Shown here: positions 15,347-23,237 of the stretch, one piece after another
Position numbering within the stretch: the first letter of the stretch is position 1
Layout: each line of letters starts with the position of its first letter
Source: Clostridiaceae bacterium
GTDB taxonomy: Bacteria; Bacillota; Clostridia; Oscillospirales; Acutalibacteraceae
Assembly (NCBI GenBank): GCA_904501875.1
Contig: CAJGCQ010000001.1
Coordinates: 1-50,631, forward strand
Direction of reading: 5' to 3'
Length of the DNA stretch: 50,631 nucleotides
Notes under the pieces: generated by a model
Database searches by the model: none
The model's input: the letters and a program-made list of their open reading frames with translations, nothing else
Told to the model about the DNA's origin: nothing
Program-made: the position numbers and the translations under genes

Positions 15347-18003
15347 GCTTTTTTTCAAGAAAGAAAAATGAAGAGTTATTTTTTCTGGCAGACGAGAACG
15401 ATAATGAATACACCTTAGGGCAGGGATGCACTCTGCACCCCGAGCACGCCCTGACTCCCGATGAGGTTTTAAACTTTTCGTCAAATTCCGAAGAGGGTGA
15501 AGCTTTTAGGACAGGGGCGCTTGATTCTCTCAAAAGGCGTATGCTTGAAAACACGGCAAATACCGAAGCCAGGCAGAAGCCCACGGAAGAAAAATCAGCC
15601 CACGCAGAGGACGAAGACTTTGACTTGAGCGCCTTTTCGGAAAGCTTTAATAAGGTAAAGTCCCAAAAGCAGTCAAAGGCGGATTTAAACCACCCCAAGG
15701 CAGAGATAGCGCCTGAGCCGAAAGAACCCGCTACCCAGCAGGAGCCCTCTTTGCTTGAGAAATGCCGTCCCTTTATCCTTGACGGCGAGGAGGGGGAAAG
15801 CGCTATGGAAACCGCCCCCACCTACAGGCTTGAAAGCGTGGCGGAAATCTTAAACAACGAAAGCAAAAAGACGATTGATAAGCTCTCTGAAAAATACGAA
15901 ATAGCATTTGACGACCTGGGAAAATACAAAAAGCCTGATGCCGAAACCGAGCCTGAGGAATCAAAGCCCGCAGAGGAGCCGGAGGAGAGTAAGGTGCCCG
16001 AAAAGGCCTTCGACGACCTTACCTCTTCCCTTTCAAGGGTTAGTCAGGTGCAGACCAATGTCTTAGTAATATCGGATATTGACCCTTCCGCTCCCCCAAA
16101 AGAACACGAAACGCCTGATATTCACAACACAGCTACTATTAAATTCACCCCCGTATCAGGTATAGATAATACCCCTCGCATAAGCGTAAGCTCCCAGACT
16201 AAACCGATTGATTTGACAGGCGAGCTCACAGGTCTTCCCGAAGCAGGTGCCCAAGAGCCTGAAAATGAGGTTCAGCTTGAACAATCAGAGTTTGAGGAAT
16301 ACATACCAAAAGATGAATTTCGCGACGAAAAGGATGCAAAGCGGCTACTAAGGCGTTTGTCTGTAAAAAAGCGCTCTGACTTTTTAAGAACGGTTTTTTC
16401 CGGATTGGGACTGATTTTGCTGTGCTTTGCAAAGCTGCCCTTTATGTCGGAAATGCTGCTCGCCCACACTATGGCGGCAAACATAATATGTACTGCAATT
16501 TTGGGAATAATAACACTTATTAATGCAGATATGTTTAAAAGCATTCCAAAAATTTTAAGCCGTCACTCCACCCCCGATGTGCTATCGGTTACCGCCTCGG
16601 TTTCAGTTATAGCCTACGGAATAGCCGCAGTATTTAAGAATGAAATTGGGCTGGACCTTATACTTTTAGGTGCATCTATACTCTTTGTCCGTGCGCTCAG
16701 CTCTTTCTGGAACGCCTCCTATATGTTGACGGGCTTTAAGCAAATTTCCGCCTCCTCACCCAAACGGGCGGTGAAGCTTATAAGCGACCAAGCGGTGACC
16801 TTTGCCATGGCAAAGAACGCTATTGAGGGTGATGTTCTTGCCGCCGCTCCTCAAATGACAAAGCATATTGACGGTTATATGAAATATTCCACCTTTGGAA
16901 TAGTTTTATCGGGAAAATTACCCGTAATAACGGTGATTTCGCTTTTTCTGTCGGTCGTGGTCGGCCTTGCCTGCACCGCTTATTTTGACGGTGTGCTGTA
17001 CGGCTTTTACAGTGCGGCGGCGATTCAGTGCTTTGCCGCATTGCCCGTAATATTTATGATAGATAATTTACCCCTTTACTCCTCTGCCAACAGGCTTTCC
17101 CGTATGGGAGCTATGATTGCGGGAAAAACGGGAGCAGAGCGGATTGAAAACGCCAACGCAGCGGTATTTACAGCCAATGAGCTGTTCCCCTCAGGTACCG
17201 TGCAGATGCACAGGCTTCAGGTTTTGTCCAACAACAGCATAGATGACACAATAATCCGTGCCGCCTCTTTAACCGAGGCTATGAGAAGTCCTTTAGCCCC
17301 TATCTTCAAAAAAATAGCGGGCACGGGCGGTAACACGGTTCTTCCCGATTCGGACACTGTAAAATATGAGGACAGAATGGGTATTTCGGGCTGGGTTGAC
17401 GATAAGCTCTTATTTATAGGCAACCGCACCCTTATGGAGGCACACGGAATCGAGGTTCCAAATGTCGAGCTTGACCGAAAGATACTTCGTCAGGGACTTT
17501 TTCCCATATATGTGGCTTCAGAGACTAAGGCCTGCGCCTTAATAACCGTGCGCTACACCGTAAGAGGGGATATAGCAAAGGAATTGCGGCGTGTTTCGGC
17601 TTTAGGAGTTACAATGCTGATTAACAGCTCTGACCCCAATATGACCGAGGAAATGATTTGCGATTATTTCGGTCTTTACAGCGATTCGGTTAAGGTTATG
17701 AACGCTGCAGGCTGTCATATGTATAAAAACGCAGTCACTCCCACATATTCTTATCCCGCCCCCGCCGCATATAAGAACAATCCTATAGGGCTTGCCGCCA
17801 TTATAAGCAATGCGTCAAAGATTAAAAAGTCAAACCTTTTGCTTTCCGTTCTTTATGCGATTTCGGCGGTTTTAGGTACTGTGCTGTTTGCCTATATTTC
17901 CTTTGACGGCTCGAGCTCCCTTATGAGCGGAGCCACAGTACTGCTTTACAGTCTTATTTCGGCTGTGATTTCCTATATTTTATATTTGACACAAAAACCG
18001 TAG
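15343..18003 (+). CDS. P-type-ATPase-like membrane protein lacking catalytic residues
   Basis: 886 residues. Residues 1-345 are acidic, Glu/Pro/Ser-rich and probably disordered. The rest follows the P1B-type ATPase plan: membrane helices near 346-368, 378-396, 413-431, 437-457, 527-548 and 553-578, then NRLSRMGAMIAGKTGAERI, a nucleotide-domain-like part with GISGWVDDKLLFIGNRTLM, and two last helices (832-853, 863-883). The phosphorylation motif VFDKTGTLTxG reads VFTANELFPSG (608-618), so the aspartate is Thr610. TGES, TGD and GDGxND are absent and the metal motif CPC is replaced. It cannot pump by the known mechanism, so a scaffold or regulatory role is possible. It overlaps rlmB by four bases. 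Function unknown. Confidence 0.85.
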   Translation: MSFFSRKKNEELFFLADENDNEYTLGQGCTLHPEHALTPDEVLNFSSNSEEGEAFRTGALDSLKRRMLENTANTEARQKPTEEKSAHAEDEDFDLSAFSESFNKVKSQKQSKADLNHPKAEIAPEPKEPATQQEPSLLEKCRPFILDGEEGESAMETAPTYRLESVAEILNNESKKTIDKLSEKYEIAFDDLGKYKKPDAETEPEESKPAEEPEESKVPEKAFDDLTSSLSRVSQVQTNVLVISDIDPSAPPKEHETPDIHNTATIKFTPVSGIDNTPRISVSSQTKPIDLTGELTGLPEAGAQEPENEVQLEQSEFEEYIPKDEFRDEKDAKRLLRRLSVKKRSDFLRTVFSGLGLILLCFAKLPFMSEMLLAHTMAANIICTAILGIITLINADMFKSIPKILSRHSTPDVLSVTASVSVIAYGIAAVFKNEIGLDLILLGASILFVRALSSFWNASYMLTGFKQISASSPKRAVKLISDQAVTFAMAKNAIEGDVLAAAPQMTKHIDGYMKYSTFGIVLSGKLPVITVISLFLSVVVGLACTAYFDGVLYGFYSAAAIQCFAALPVIFMIDNLPLYSSANRLSRMGAMIAGKTGAERIENANAAVFTANELFPSGTVQMHRLQVLSNNSIDDTIIRAASLTEAMRSPLAPIFKKIAGTGGNTVLPDSDTVKYEDRMGISGWVDDKLLFIGNRTLMEAHGIEVPNVELDRKILRQGLFPIYVASETKACALITVRYTVRGDIAKELRRVSALGVTMLINSSDPNMTEEMICDYFGLYSDSVKVMNAAGCHMYKNAVTPTYSYPAPAAYKNNPIGLAAIISNASKIKKSNLLLSVLYAISAVLGTVLFAYISFDGSSSLMSGATVLLYSLISAVISYILYLTQKP

Positions 18004-18014
18004 GAGGAAATAGC

Positions 18015-18059
18015 GTGAAAAATTACGCTATTCACAATATAGGGACGGCGTTTCGGTGA
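18015..18059 (+). CDS. Possible 14-residue micro-ORF before metG
   Basis: AGGAGG (18002-18007), seven bases, then GTG AAA and 12 more codons to TGA, giving a peptide beginning MKNYAIHNIGTAFR. The site overlaps the stop of the preceding gene. The start codon lies inside a hairpin (AATAGCGT / ACGCTATT, 18009-18032). It may be a leader peptide, the remnant of a lost gene, or chance. Confidence 0.3.
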   Translation: MKNYAIHNIGTAFR

Positions 18060-18102
18060 TTTCGCATCGAATTTTGTGTATTGGAAAGAAATGGTGATTA
18101 TT

Positions 18103-20004
18103 ATGTCAGAAAAGAAAAAGTTTTATATTACAACTGCGATAGCCTACGCTTCCAGCAAGCCACACATCGGCAATGCTTACGATATTGTGCTTGCGGATAT
18201 GATAACCCGCTATAAAAGACAAATGGGCTATGAGGTCTACCTAATGACAGGCTCCGACGAGCACGGGCAAAAAATTGAGGAAAAAGCCAAGGCGCAGGGC
18301 ATTACTCCTAAGGAATATGTGGATAATGCCGCCGCAAATATTAAAGCGGTATGGGACAGCCTTAACACTTCCTACGATAAATTCATCCGCACAACCGACG
18401 CCGACCACGAAAAGGCTGTACAGAGAATTTTCACCAAGCTTTACGAGCAGGGGGATATTTACAAAAGCACCTATGAGGGAAAATACTGTGTTCCCTGCGA
18501 GTCATTTTATACCGAATCCCAGTTGGTAGATGGTAAATGTCCCGACTGCGGCAGAGAGGTTGTGGACGCAAAAGAGGAGGCTTACTTCCTGAAATTAAGC
18601 AAATATCAGGATAAGCTGCTCGAATACTACGAACAGCACCCCGATTTTATCAAGCCCGAATCCCGAAAAAATGAGATGATAAACAACTTTTTAAAGCCGG
18701 GACTTCAAGACCTTTGCGTTTCCCGCACCTCCTTTAAGTGGGGAGTGCCGGTTGAATTTGACGATAAACACATTATTTATGTTTGGATTGACGCACTTTC
18801 CAACTATATTACGGGTATCGGATACAATCCCGACGGCAGTACCGATAAGTTTAGCGAGCTCTGGCCTGCCGACCTGCATGTTATAGGCAAGGATATTGTG
18901 CGCTTCCACACCATTTATTGGCCCATTATATTAATGGCGTTAGGTCTGCCCCTGCCCAAGCAGGTTTTAGGGCATCCTTGGGTGCTTGTGGGGGAGGACA
19001 AAATGTCAAAATCCAAGGGTAATGTGGTTTATGCCGATGAATTGGCAAAGCGCTTCGGTGCCGATGCGGTCCGTTACTATCTGCTTTCTCAAATGCCCTT
19101 CGGTAATGACGGAACCTTTACCTATGAAAGCTTTATAAATGTCTTTAACGCCGACCTTGCAAATACTATAGGCAACCTTGTAAGCCGTACTGCGGCTATG
19201 ACCAAAAAGTATTTCGGCGGTACAGTTGTGAAGCACGAACTGACCGAGGATTTAGATAAAGAGCTTTTCGATTTTGCTAAGACCTGTACCCAAAAATATC
19301 ATAAATGTATGGACGCTTACCTTAACGCCGATGCCTGTAGCGCCATTTTGGATTTGGCAAAGCGTTGCAACAAGTATATTGACGAAACAATGCCCTGGGC
19401 ACTTGCAAAGGACGAGGCGCAAAAAGACCGCCTTAACGATGTGCTTTACAATTTATTAGACCTTATTAAAATTATAGGCACCCTTCTAAGACCTATTATG
19501 CCCGACACGGCGAAAAACATCGCAGGGGACAGTATCAGCGAAGAGCTTCGTGCCCCTAACAGCTACACACCCGAACACACAGCTAACCTCTTCCCCCGTT
19601 TGGATACTGAAAAGGTTTTAGCCGAAATCGCCGCCGAACAAGAGGCAAAGGCAGAGCCCGAAAAAATTGAGGGTATTGCACAAATCGGTATAGAGGATTT
19701 TGCAAAGGTTGAGCTGAAGGCCGCTAAAATCACCGCCTGTGAGCCTATTCCGAAAGCGAAAAAGCTTTTGAAATTAACCCTTGATGACGGCAGCGGAACG
19801 CCGAGAACAGTAGCATCGGGCATTGCTAAGTACTACACACCCGAGGAGCTTATCGGCCACACCGTAATCGTTGTGGCAAACCTAAAGCCCGCAAAGCTCT
19901 GCGGTGTCGAGTCAAACGGTATGATTTTAGCCGCCGACTGTGCCGATGATGATGTCAAGGTGTTATTTATCGACAATGTCCCTGCGGGAAGTAAGATAAG
20001 ATGA
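18103..20004 (+). CDS. metG: Methionyl-tRNA synthetase
   Basis: Charges tRNA-Met for both initiation and elongation. At 633 residues it is the long form. It has the class I HIGH motif (SSKPHIGNAY, near 15), a single zinc knuckle (CVPCESF then CPDCG), the KMSKS loop (DKMSKSKGN), an anticodon-binding helical domain, and a C-terminal EMAP/Trbp111 tRNA-binding domain (from about 530). The chosen ATG gives the usual N-terminus MSEKKKFYITTAIAYAS. ATGs at 18076 and 18091 are in frame but poorly placed. The ribosome binding site is only GGTG at eight bases. No T-box is present. It overlaps tatD as ATGA. Confidence 0.96.
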   Translation: MSEKKKFYITTAIAYASSKPHIGNAYDIVLADMITRYKRQMGYEVYLMTGSDEHGQKIEEKAKAQGITPKEYVDNAAANIKAVWDSLNTSYDKFIRTTDADHEKAVQRIFTKLYEQGDIYKSTYEGKYCVPCESFYTESQLVDGKCPDCGREVVDAKEEAYFLKLSKYQDKLLEYYEQHPDFIKPESRKNEMINNFLKPGLQDLCVSRTSFKWGVPVEFDDKHIIYVWIDALSNYITGIGYNPDGSTDKFSELWPADLHVIGKDIVRFHTIYWPIILMALGLPLPKQVLGHPWVLVGEDKMSKSKGNVVYADELAKRFGADAVRYYLLSQMPFGNDGTFTYESFINVFNADLANTIGNLVSRTAAMTKKYFGGTVVKHELTEDLDKELFDFAKTCTQKYHKCMDAYLNADACSAILDLAKRCNKYIDETMPWALAKDEAQKDRLNDVLYNLLDLIKIIGTLLRPIMPDTAKNIAGDSISEELRAPNSYTPEHTANLFPRLDTEKVLAEIAAEQEAKAEPEKIEGIAQIGIEDFAKVELKAAKITACEPIPKAKKLLKLTLDDGSGTPRTVASGIAKYYTPEELIGHTVIVVANLKPAKLCGVESNGMILAADCADDDVKVLFIDNVPAGSKIR

Positions 20005-20786
20005 GTGATTTTTTAGAGGAAAGCCCTTTAAGCGAACACCCAATTTTTGACAGCCACGCCCACTATGACGATGCAAAATTCAACGGGATCCGTGATGAGC
20101 TTTTAGAGTCTCTGCCCCGTCACGACGTATGCGGTGTAATCAACTGCGGGTGCGATATTAAGTCTTCTAAAACAGCTCTCTCCTTTGCTGAAAAATACCC
20201 CTACATTTACGCCGCAGTAGGTGTTCACCCCGAGAATATCGGCGGCGGAACGGCGGCGGAAATAGGGGAGCTTGCAAAGCATAAAAAGTGTGTTGCGATA
20301 GGTGAAATCGGGCTTGACTACTACTGGGTTTCGGACAATAAGGAGGAACAAAAGGCCCTTTTCGAGGAACAGTTAATTCTTGCAAATAAGCTGGGTCTCC
20401 CCGTTATCGTCCACGACCGAGACGCCCACGCAGATACCCTTGAGCTTCTTAAAAAGCACCGCCCAAGGGGTGTTGTTCACAGCTTTTCGGGCAGTCGTGA
20501 AATGGCAAAAGAAATACTGGAATTAGGTATGTATATCGGAATCGGGGGAGTTATAACCTTTAAAAATGCAAAAAAGCTCCCCGAGATTGTTGAAATGTTG
20601 CCCGAGGACCGCTTTTTGCTTGAAACCGACGCTCCCTATTTAACCCCTGTTCCCTACAGAGGGGAAATAAATAATTCGGCTATGATTTATTATACCGCAA
20701 AAAAAATTGCCGAAATCAGAAACTCCACGGTCGAAGGTATCCTTTCTTCGGCAAGGAAAAACACAGAAAATTTATTCGGTATATAG
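20001..20786 (+). CDS. tatD: TatD-family metal-dependent hydrolase / DNase
   Basis: Amidohydrolase-fold enzyme with 3'-5' exonuclease activity in studied members. The 261 residues show the metal ligands: DSHAHYDD at the N-terminus, GEIGLDYYW with the bridging glutamate, the histidines of VIVHDRDAH and VVHSFSG, and the aspartate of LLETDAPYL. The start overlaps the metG stop by four bases, the same metG-tatD order as in Bacillus (where the next gene is yabE; here the YabE-like gene lies 7 kb away on the same strand). Confidence 0.95.
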   Translation: MSDFLEESPLSEHPIFDSHAHYDDAKFNGIRDELLESLPRHDVCGVINCGCDIKSSKTALSFAEKYPYIYAAVGVHPENIGGGTAAEIGELAKHKKCVAIGEIGLDYYWVSDNKEEQKALFEEQLILANKLGLPVIVHDRDAHADTLELLKKHRPRGVVHSFSGSREMAKEILELGMYIGIGGVITFKNAKKLPEIVEMLPEDRFLLETDAPYLTPVPYRGEINNSAMIYYTAKKIAEIRNSTVEGILSSARKNTENLFGI

Positions 20787-20794
20787 TATATTTG

Positions 20795-20831
20795 ACCCCG
20801 CATTTACAGATAATAAATCTGAAAGCGGGGT
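20795..20831 (+). promoter_or_regulatory. Hairpin that encloses the micropeptide ribosome binding site
   Basis: ACCCCGC (20795-20801) pairs with GCGGGGT (20825-20831) and CAGAT with ATCTG inside it. The right arm contains the GGGGTG ribosome binding site of the next small gene. GATTTTTA follows, so it may also act as a tatD terminator. Terminator, RNA thermometer or both cannot be told apart here. Confidence 0.55.
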
Positions 20832-20839
20832 GATTTTTA

Positions 20840-20971
20840 ATGGAAAACAACCAGAACAAGAACAACCAGAACAAGAATAACCAGAATAACAACCAGAACA
20901 AAAATAACCAGAACAAGAATAACCAGAATAACAACCAGAACAAGAACAACAATAATAACAACAATTTATAA
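20840..20971 (+). CDS. Asn/Gln/Lys-repeat micropeptide
   Basis: 43 residues, of which 28 are Asn, 7 Gln and 5 Lys. It reads MENN followed by a five-residue pattern close to NQNKN. At the DNA level a 42-base unit (14 codons) is present twice in full, plus a partial third copy. GGGGTG lies eight bases before ATG. The cleanly kept frame, the start, the stop and a following terminator argue for a real gene. I do not recognise a family with certainty; short Asn/Gln-rich peptides do occur in Clostridia and some spore proteins are Gln/Asn-rich. Function is unknown. It is too basic and simple to be an enzyme. Confidence 0.65.
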   Translation: MENNQNKNNQNKNNQNNNQNKNNQNKNNQNNNQNKNNNNNNNL

Positions 20972-20980
20972 TTAATACTG

Positions 20981-21008
20981 AAAAAACCGCCCCGAAAGGA
21001 GCGGTTTT
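20981..21008. terminator. Bidirectional terminator between the micropeptide gene and prfC
   Basis: AAAACCGC pairs with GCGGTTTT around a GAAA loop extended by CC/GG. T6 follows on the minus strand and TTTTAAATTTTTTT on the plus strand. Confidence 0.93.
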
Positions 21009-21021
21009 AAATTTTTTTATT

Positions 21022-22614
21022 TTAATCTTTACTGAAATCCTCGAGAATAAGTCCTTCGTTGCGTTCCTCTGCCCAGTTAATGTTCCACTCGCTTGTAAAT
21101 ATTAAGAGATTATTGTTTTTGAAGTCCTGCACCCACTTAGTGTCCGAAGTAAGGTTGAGGGCTTTAATATCAATATCCTTATTCTTTACCCAACGGATAT
21201 ACGAATACGGCAGGTCGTTGCGGATTACATCAACGCCGTATTCGTTTTTAAGACGGTATTCCAGCACCTCTAACTGCAATACACCTACAACGCCAACTAT
21301 TACCCGCTCCATACCCGTGTTGGGCTCACGGAAAATCTGTATTGCACCCTCTTGGGCTATCTGCTCGACTCCCTTCACAAATTGCTTTCTTTTAAGGCTG
21401 TCCTTCTGTTCAATAATGGCAAAATGTTCCGGAGCAAAGGTAGGTATTCCCTCGTACTTAACCTGCATTTTCTGTGAACATACGGTGTCTCCTATGGAAT
21501 AAATACCAGGGTCGAAAACTCCGATAATATCCCCTGCATAGGCCTCGTTTATAACCTGCCGTTCCTCCGCCATCATCTGCTGAGGCTGAGAAAGCCTAAC
21601 AGGCTTTCCCGCCTGAACATGGTAATAGTCGGCTCCCCTCTCAAATTTCCCCGAGCATATACGGAAGAAGGTTACCCTGTCACGATGGTTTTTATTCATA
21701 TTCGCCTGAATTTTAAAGGCAAAGGCCGAAAATTTCTCATCAAAGGGGCTTATTTCCTTACCCTCGGAAATGCGAGGCAAAGGTGAAGTCGTCATTTTAA
21801 GGAAGTTTTCAAGAAAGGGCTCTATTCCGAAGTTGGTAAGCGCCGAGCCGAAGAATACCGGCGTAAGCTCACCCTTTCTAACCTTTTCGATATCAAATTC
21901 AAAGCTTGCCCCGTCAAGCAGCTCTATCTGGTCAACAAGCTCGGCACGCTGGTACTCGCCTATAAGCTCATCTAACTTTTCGGTATCGGTAATGTCGCAT
22001 TTAATTGCGTTCAGCCTTTCCTGACCCTTATGAAACTCGTTAAAGGTTAAAATTTCCCGCTTGTCACGGTCAAAAACGCCCTTGAAGCTCACCCCACACC
22101 CGATAGGCCAGTTCACGGGATAGGTGCCTATGCCGAACTCCTTTTCAAGCTCATCAAGCAGTTCAAAAGAGTCTCTCGCCTCACGGTCAAGCTTATTGAT
22201 AAATGTGAAAATCGGGATATGCCGCATAGCGCATACCTTAAAGAGCTTCCTTGTTTGCGCCTCTATACCCTTTGCCGCATCAATTACCATAACCGCACTG
22301 TCCGCCGCCATAAGGGTGCGGTAGGTGTCCTCCGAGAAGTCCTGATGCCCCGGAGTGTCAAGTATATTTATACAGTAGCCCTCGTACTCAAACTGCATTA
22401 CCGAGGAGGTTATGGAAATTCCACGCTGCTTTTCAAGCTCCATCCAGTCGGAAACTGCATGCTTTGCTGTGGCCTTTCCCTTAACAGAGCCTGCGGTCTG
22501 TATTGCACCTCCGTAAAGAAGGAATTTTTCTGTAAGTGTGGTTTTACCCGCATCAGGGTGGGATATGATAGCAAACGTGCGCCGTCTTCCAATTTCTCGT
22601 TCTAATTCGGTCAC
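21022..22614 (-). CDS. prfC: Peptide chain release factor 3
   Basis: GTPase that removes RF1/RF2 from the ribosome after termination. At 530 residues it is full length. G1 is SHPDAGKTTLTEKFL, the switch region is RGISITSSVM, G3 is DTPGHQDFSEDTYRTL and G4 is INKLDREA; domains 2 and 3 follow. It starts with GTG (AAAGGAG eight bases upstream). It is a single-gene unit between two terminators. The AT-rich 75 bases upstream must hold the promoter, but no clear one is seen. Confidence 0.96.
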   Translation of the reverse strand: MTELEREIGRRRTFAIISHPDAGKTTLTEKFLLYGGAIQTAGSVKGKATAKHAVSDWMELEKQRGISITSSVMQFEYEGYCINILDTPGHQDFSEDTYRTLMAADSAVMVIDAAKGIEAQTRKLFKVCAMRHIPIFTFINKLDREARDSFELLDELEKEFGIGTYPVNWPIGCGVSFKGVFDRDKREILTFNEFHKGQERLNAIKCDITDTEKLDELIGEYQRAELVDQIELLDGASFEFDIEKVRKGELTPVFFGSALTNFGIEPFLENFLKMTTSPLPRISEGKEISPFDEKFSAFAFKIQANMNKNHRDRVTFFRICSGKFERGADYYHVQAGKPVRLSQPQQMMAEERQVINEAYAGDIIGVFDPGIYSIGDTVCSQKMQVKYEGIPTFAPEHFAIIEQKDSLKRKQFVKGVEQIAQEGAIQIFREPNTGMERVIVGVVGVLQLEVLEYRLKNEYGVDVIRNDLPYSYIRWVKNKDIDIKALNLTSDTKWVQDFKNNNLLIFTSEWNINWAEERNEGLILEDFSKD

Positions 22615-22693
22615 CGAAACTTCTCCTTTGAACTTTAATTACCGATTAATAATTTTACCATAAAGTGCGCAGATTATCAACAACGATTTTCGC

Positions 22694-22722
22694 AAAAAAA
22701 CCGCCCCTGACGGAGCGGTTTT
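22694..22722 (-). terminator. Terminator of the ribosomal superoperon
   Basis: AACCGC / GCGGTT with an inner CC/GG and loop GTCA, followed on the minus strand by T7. It lies 134 bases after the rplQ stop. Confidence 0.93.
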
Positions 22723-22734
22723 CAATTACTACGG

Positions 22735-22817
22735 TTTAGTACCCACATTATCGGCGCAAAATACGGAATTTGCCGTATATACCTTTTGGCTGCGCCGCGC
22801 CCAATGTGACTACTAAA
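22735..22817 (-). repeat. Large nested palindrome in the rplQ 3' UTR
   Basis: The outer arms TTTAGTACCCACATT and AATGTGACTACTAAA match 13 of 15 when paired. Inside, GGCGCA (22753-22758) pairs with TGCGCC (22791-22796), and the innermost TACGG pairs with CCGTA (22762-22777). It is transcribed as part of the operon, between rplQ and the terminator. A separate hairpin (TGAC-GCAA / TTGC-GTCA, 22827-22847) sits between it and rplQ. It could be a structured RNA (compare L17DE elements, which occur at this place in some Firmicutes) or a small inserted palindromic element. Confidence 0.65.
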
Positions 22818-22855
22818 TCTGTTTAATGACAGCAAGCCTTGCCGTCAAATGAGAG

Positions 22856-23197
22856 TTATACCAACTCGATAATCGCCATCTCGGCAGCGTCACCGCGGCG
22901 AGGACCGGTTTTAACAATCCTGCAATAACCGCCGTTTACATCCTTATACTTGGGAGCGATTTCGTTGAAGAGCTTTGCTACAACATCCTCCTTAGTAATA
23001 AAGGCCATTGCCTGACGCTTAGTGTTAAGATTGTTATCCTTAGCGAGTGTAATATACTTCTCTGCCATTGATCTTACTTCTTTGGCGCGGGTCACAGTAG
23101 TCTCAATTCTGCCATTTTCAAGCAGATATGTCACCATAGCTCTGAGCATGGCGGTTCTGTGATCGCTGGTTCTTCCGAGTTTACGGGTTCCCGGCAT
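22856..23197 (-). CDS. rplQ: 50S ribosomal protein L17
   Basis: Large-subunit protein near the tunnel exit. The 113 residues have the bacterial L17 form: MPGTRKLGRTSDHRTAMLRA, then the dimer-type core, ending AAEMAIIELV. It is the last gene of the ribosomal superoperon, 40 bases after rpoA. The cbiO/ecfT/truA genes that often follow rplQ in Firmicutes are absent; a structured 3' UTR follows instead. Confidence 0.98.
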   Translation of the reverse strand: MPGTRKLGRTSDHRTAMLRAMVTYLLENGRIETTVTRAKEVRSMAEKYITLAKDNNLNTKRQAMAFITKEDVVAKLFNEIAPKYKDVNGGYCRIVKTGPRRGDAAEMAIIELV

Positions 23198-23237
23198 TTC
23201 TATTCACTCCTTAACAGTGTGATTTTGCTTTAATGAT

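Noticed and set aside
20716..20964. A Leu/Phe/Trp-rich minus-strand frame
   Set aside because: It is the complement of the Asn/Gln/Lys repeat and has no ribosome binding site; the plus-strand frame has the site, start and stop.
20840..20971. CRISPR-like or simple satellite repeat
   Set aside because: The repeat has no spacers, its unit is a multiple of three, and it is in frame with a start, stop and ribosome binding site.
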